Shown here piece after piece: positions 61,501 to 64,000 of a stretch of DNA of 64,000 nt. Every line of letters starts with the position of its first letter. The first letter of the stretch is position 1. The stretch is taken from contig NC_084773.1 of assembly GCF_028858725.1 (NCBI RefSeq), forward strand, positions 7,368,350 to 7,432,349. The letters run 5' to 3'. The DNA is from Colius striatus. Taxonomy: Eukaryota; Chordata; Aves; Coliiformes; Coliidae. Both the position numbers and the translations under genes were made by a program. Below the pieces are notes generated by a model. The model ran no database searches. It was not told where the DNA came from and saw only the letters and a program-made list of their open reading frames with translations.

Positions 61501-63030
61501 GGGCAAAGCCTGCTTCTTCCTCTCATCCCTTGCAATGATTCCTGCACTGGGAGCTGCTCAGGGCCACATTCCAGTATTAAACTGGAGTCTCTGAAAGCTA
61601 ATGTATGTGAGCAACATGTGGGGTGATGGAAGCTGTTCTCATGGCACTGCCAGGTGAGCAGGGCTAGAGGCTGAGGCTGCAGCACTGCTGTCTCCATGCA
61701 CTGAGGTGTGCTGCTCTCAGCAGCCAGGACAGGGAGCAGCCACCCTGGGGGAGCTCATGGACACTGCTCCCAACTGCCTCGGTCTGCAGGGGAGACCTGG
61801 AGCTCTCCCAGGGGCTGGGGCACCCGCCAGCATCACTTCCCACGGCAGGGTGGGAAGAGTCCAGTGCTGGGATGGCTCAGCCCCTTACCCCAAACCACGC
61901 AGCCATCACCCCTCTGCCTCCTTTCCAGCCCTTGCATCCCCCTACCCTGCACTGCAGCTCCTCTCTCCCTGCCCTGCTCCACTTCCCACCCCCCAGCTGC
62001 AGACTCCCCCAGGCCTGTCACAGTGTGGGTGCCCAGCACTGGCCATCACGCCCCCAGCCAAGCCCTGTAAGGATGGGCAAAGTACCTGGTGATCTGGCCT
62101 GCAGTCCTGGCTTGTTCTGCCTGATCCTACCCTGCTGAGGGTCAGCCTGTGGGCACCCTGCAAACACAGAAGGCTGCCCCACAATACCCATCTGAGTTGG
62201 GGGGCACTGGCAGCACAAGGGAGGGATCATTCCTGTGAGTCAAATCCCCGGGGTACGGCAAGGGGCGGCTGCCTGGCAAGGAGCAGGGTAAGCAGAGGGT
62301 TAAGCAGCGTCTGGCAGGCGGGAAGAGGAGCGAAGGGAGGGGGGAGAGCTGGAGGAGTTTGTTTAATAGCTGGAGACAAGCTATGCAGCTGTGCAGGTCA
62401 GACGGGCCCTGCAGCCCACCGACCCCTGCAGCTTCCCCCTGCCCGGGCACCGCAGGCCCCCTGGGCTGCCCCAGGTCTGGGGAGGAAGGGTAGGCTGCCT
62501 GGCACAGGGCTGGCAGCTGGGGAGCATCAGCAGGGTTATATAAAGCAAGAATGCTTCGCCCAGCCGCAGGACACAGAGGGTGATGCATGCCAGCCTGGCT
62601 GGGAAAGGCAGTGCTGCCCATCCAGCTGGCAGCAGCAGCAGGGGGCTGGCACCACAGCACAGCGTGCCAGGGATGCTTTGGCATCGGGGCACAAAAGGGT
62701 TAAGCAGGTCCTGGGATCCCTGTGGCCTCTGTGGGGTGGGTGATATCAGGCTGGTCCCCAGGCTGACATGGAGGGACCACCAAACCTGCTCAGGCATCTC
62801 CCTGTCACTAGACTGCTGCCATTGCCCAGTTCCCTCCTGGCATCCTTCTCCTCCCTGGGGACAATTATCCCAGCATCTGCTGCCTGGGGCAGGCGAGACA
62901 GGGGACCCCCGGCCCCGAGGAGGAGGCGTGAGACGACAGGCAGGAGGGAGACAGATGGCACGGGCTGTGCTGAGGCATCCAGGAGCAGCCTGCGGCCTGG
63001 CACCACCATGCAGCAGGGCCAGGGGGAGAG
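58520..63030. other. Long non-coding stretch, no gene supported
   Basis: Mostly GC-rich unique sequence, with a CpG patch at about 60880-61020 and a TATATAAA at 62537-62544. The longest open frames (for example 60210-61328 plus and 62381-63493 minus) are proline/glycine- or leucine/serine-rich, cross splice-like motifs and resemble no family I know. Confidence 0.4.
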
Positions 63031-63040
63031 GGGCCAGGGA

Positions 63041-63312
63041 GGGAAGAGGGAATGGGAATGGGGATGGAGACAGGAGTGGGAATGGCAGTGGGGACAGGAA
63101 CAGGGATGTGGACAGGGATAGAAATAGGAATGGGGACAGGGACAGAAATAGAAATGGAGATAGGGATAGGAATGGGGCCAGGACAGGTAGGAATAGGGAC
63201 AGAAACAGGGATAGGGACGGGGATAGAAATGCGAATGAGAACAGGGATAGGGATAGAAATAGGAATGGGGACAGGGAAGGGAATGGGGATAGGACCAGTG
63301 ATGAGGACAGGG
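63041..63312. repeat. Purine-rich degenerate tandem repeat (GGGACA/GGAATG/GGAATA)
   Basis: About 270 bases of six-base purine-rich units, mainly GGGACA, GGGATA, GAAATA and GGAATG, in irregular order. The plus strand is almost pure purine apart from scattered C and T. Confidence 0.9.
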
Positions 63313-64000
63313 TAGGTGGTGTCATCAACAGGTCTGTGGGCAAGGGTTGAGGAGACAGAAACCAGGTGTCAGGGGCTGGGACAGGGCGGGCAGCTGCCCT
63401 CAGCAGCAGCGAGAACATGGCCACGTCTCCCATCCCTGATGTGGGGCAGAGCTCACGGGGAGGGGGCTGAGAGCCAATGTGTGAATGGGGCATGCAGCGA
63501 GCCTCCCCTCAGAGAGACTTGGAGGTGGAAAGTGGCTGGGGGCCAATTAACCTCACTGGTTAATTAGGACAGGAAGCCACAGGCTTAAACTGTAGTGGGG
63601 AAGAAGGAAGTTATGGGGGAAGGCTGATTTATAACGATGGGGACCTGGGAGAGCAGGCAGTTAATGGCTCAGTTCTGAGTTAATGATACACTGGCTGGGG
63701 CCAGGACCCTTTCCCTGCCAGCAAGCCAGGGTTCATGGGGACTCAGTTGCCTGGCCCTGGCTCCTTTGCAGGTCTCTGGGACCCCCATACCCATTCTGGG
63801 GGCCCAGAGACCTGGGAAGGTGGCATGGATCAGGGCTGGGCACCTCTCTGCTGCACTGCAGCATGCTGCAGCTCCAGGGAGCACTCGTAGCCTCCCCAGC
63901 ACCAGGCAGGTAGCGGGAGGGAGAAGGGGGGGTGGTGTGAGCAGCCTATGGCTGCGACTGGCCCAGTTTAATTCACCGCTAAATGTGTGTCACCACCCCC
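63313..64000. other. Right-edge stretch, no gene supported
   Basis: Contains the AT-richer segment CCAATTAACCTCACTGGTTAATTAGG (homeodomain cores, about 63542-63568). No exon is recognised before the window ends. Confidence 0.35.

Noticed and set aside
60210-61626. Two overlapping plus-strand open frames of over 370 residues
   Set aside because: Pro/Gly/Ser/Arg-rich translation of GC-rich DNA in two frames at once; no conserved domain.
62537-62544. TATATAAA as a promoter
   Set aside because: No initiator, CpG patch or downstream exon I can recognise; kept only as a note.
62381-63493. 370-residue minus-strand open frame
   Set aside because: Largely a leucine/serine/phenylalanine run from the purine-rich repeat; low complexity, no splice or family support.

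Overview
This window is avian nuclear DNA. Three truncated CR1 LINEs (the dominant bird and reptile retrotransposon), short introns, very high GC and tightly packed genes suggest a microchromosome-like region. I cannot name the species. Human orthologues of every gene here lie in chromosome 3p21.

Layout. 0.3-5.0 kb: 5' end of SEMA3G (minus strand; three coding exons, the rest off the left edge). 6.3-12.3 kb: ACY1 (minus). 12.4-14.0 kb: ABHD14A (minus). 15.1-16.4 kb: ABHD14B (plus), divergent from ABHD14A across a CpG-rich spacer with a CTCGG-based tandem repeat. 17.4-23.2 kb: PCBP4 (plus). 24.3-25.5 kb: intronless GPR62 (minus). 26.7-32.4 kb: PARP3 (minus), with several disabling lesions and a 2-kb minisatellite fused to one exon. 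33.4-33.9 kb: two CR1 fragments. 34.0-49.1 kb: RBM5 (plus), complete in 24 coding exons with a large in-frame repeat expansion. 49.1-64.0 kb: about 15 kb with no coding exon I can support, holding several enhancer-like patches and simple repeats.

The block ACY1-ABHD14A-ABHD14B-PCBP4-GPR62-PARP3 keeps the human order and relative orientation exactly. Its flanks differ: from memory, human has RPL29 beyond ACY1 and RRP9 beyond PARP3, while here they are SEMA3G and RBM5, so both edges look like rearrangement joins.

The genes are mostly housekeeping and unrelated in pathway: amino-acid deacetylation (ACY1), two paralogous alpha/beta hydrolases, a poly(C)-binding RNA regulator, an orphan GPCR, a DNA-break ADP-ribosyltransferase, a splicing regulator and a secreted guidance cue. 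Most notable are (1) PARP3, with a frameshift, a nonsense codon and a lost splice donor next to a minisatellite whose every unit carries a donor-like sequence, and (2) RBM5, with about 96 extra residues of Tyr-Asp-Ser-Arg-Asp repeats before RRM1. Exon coordinates come from reading splice signals and phase by eye. Orthology calls rest on recalled human protein sequences, not on searches.
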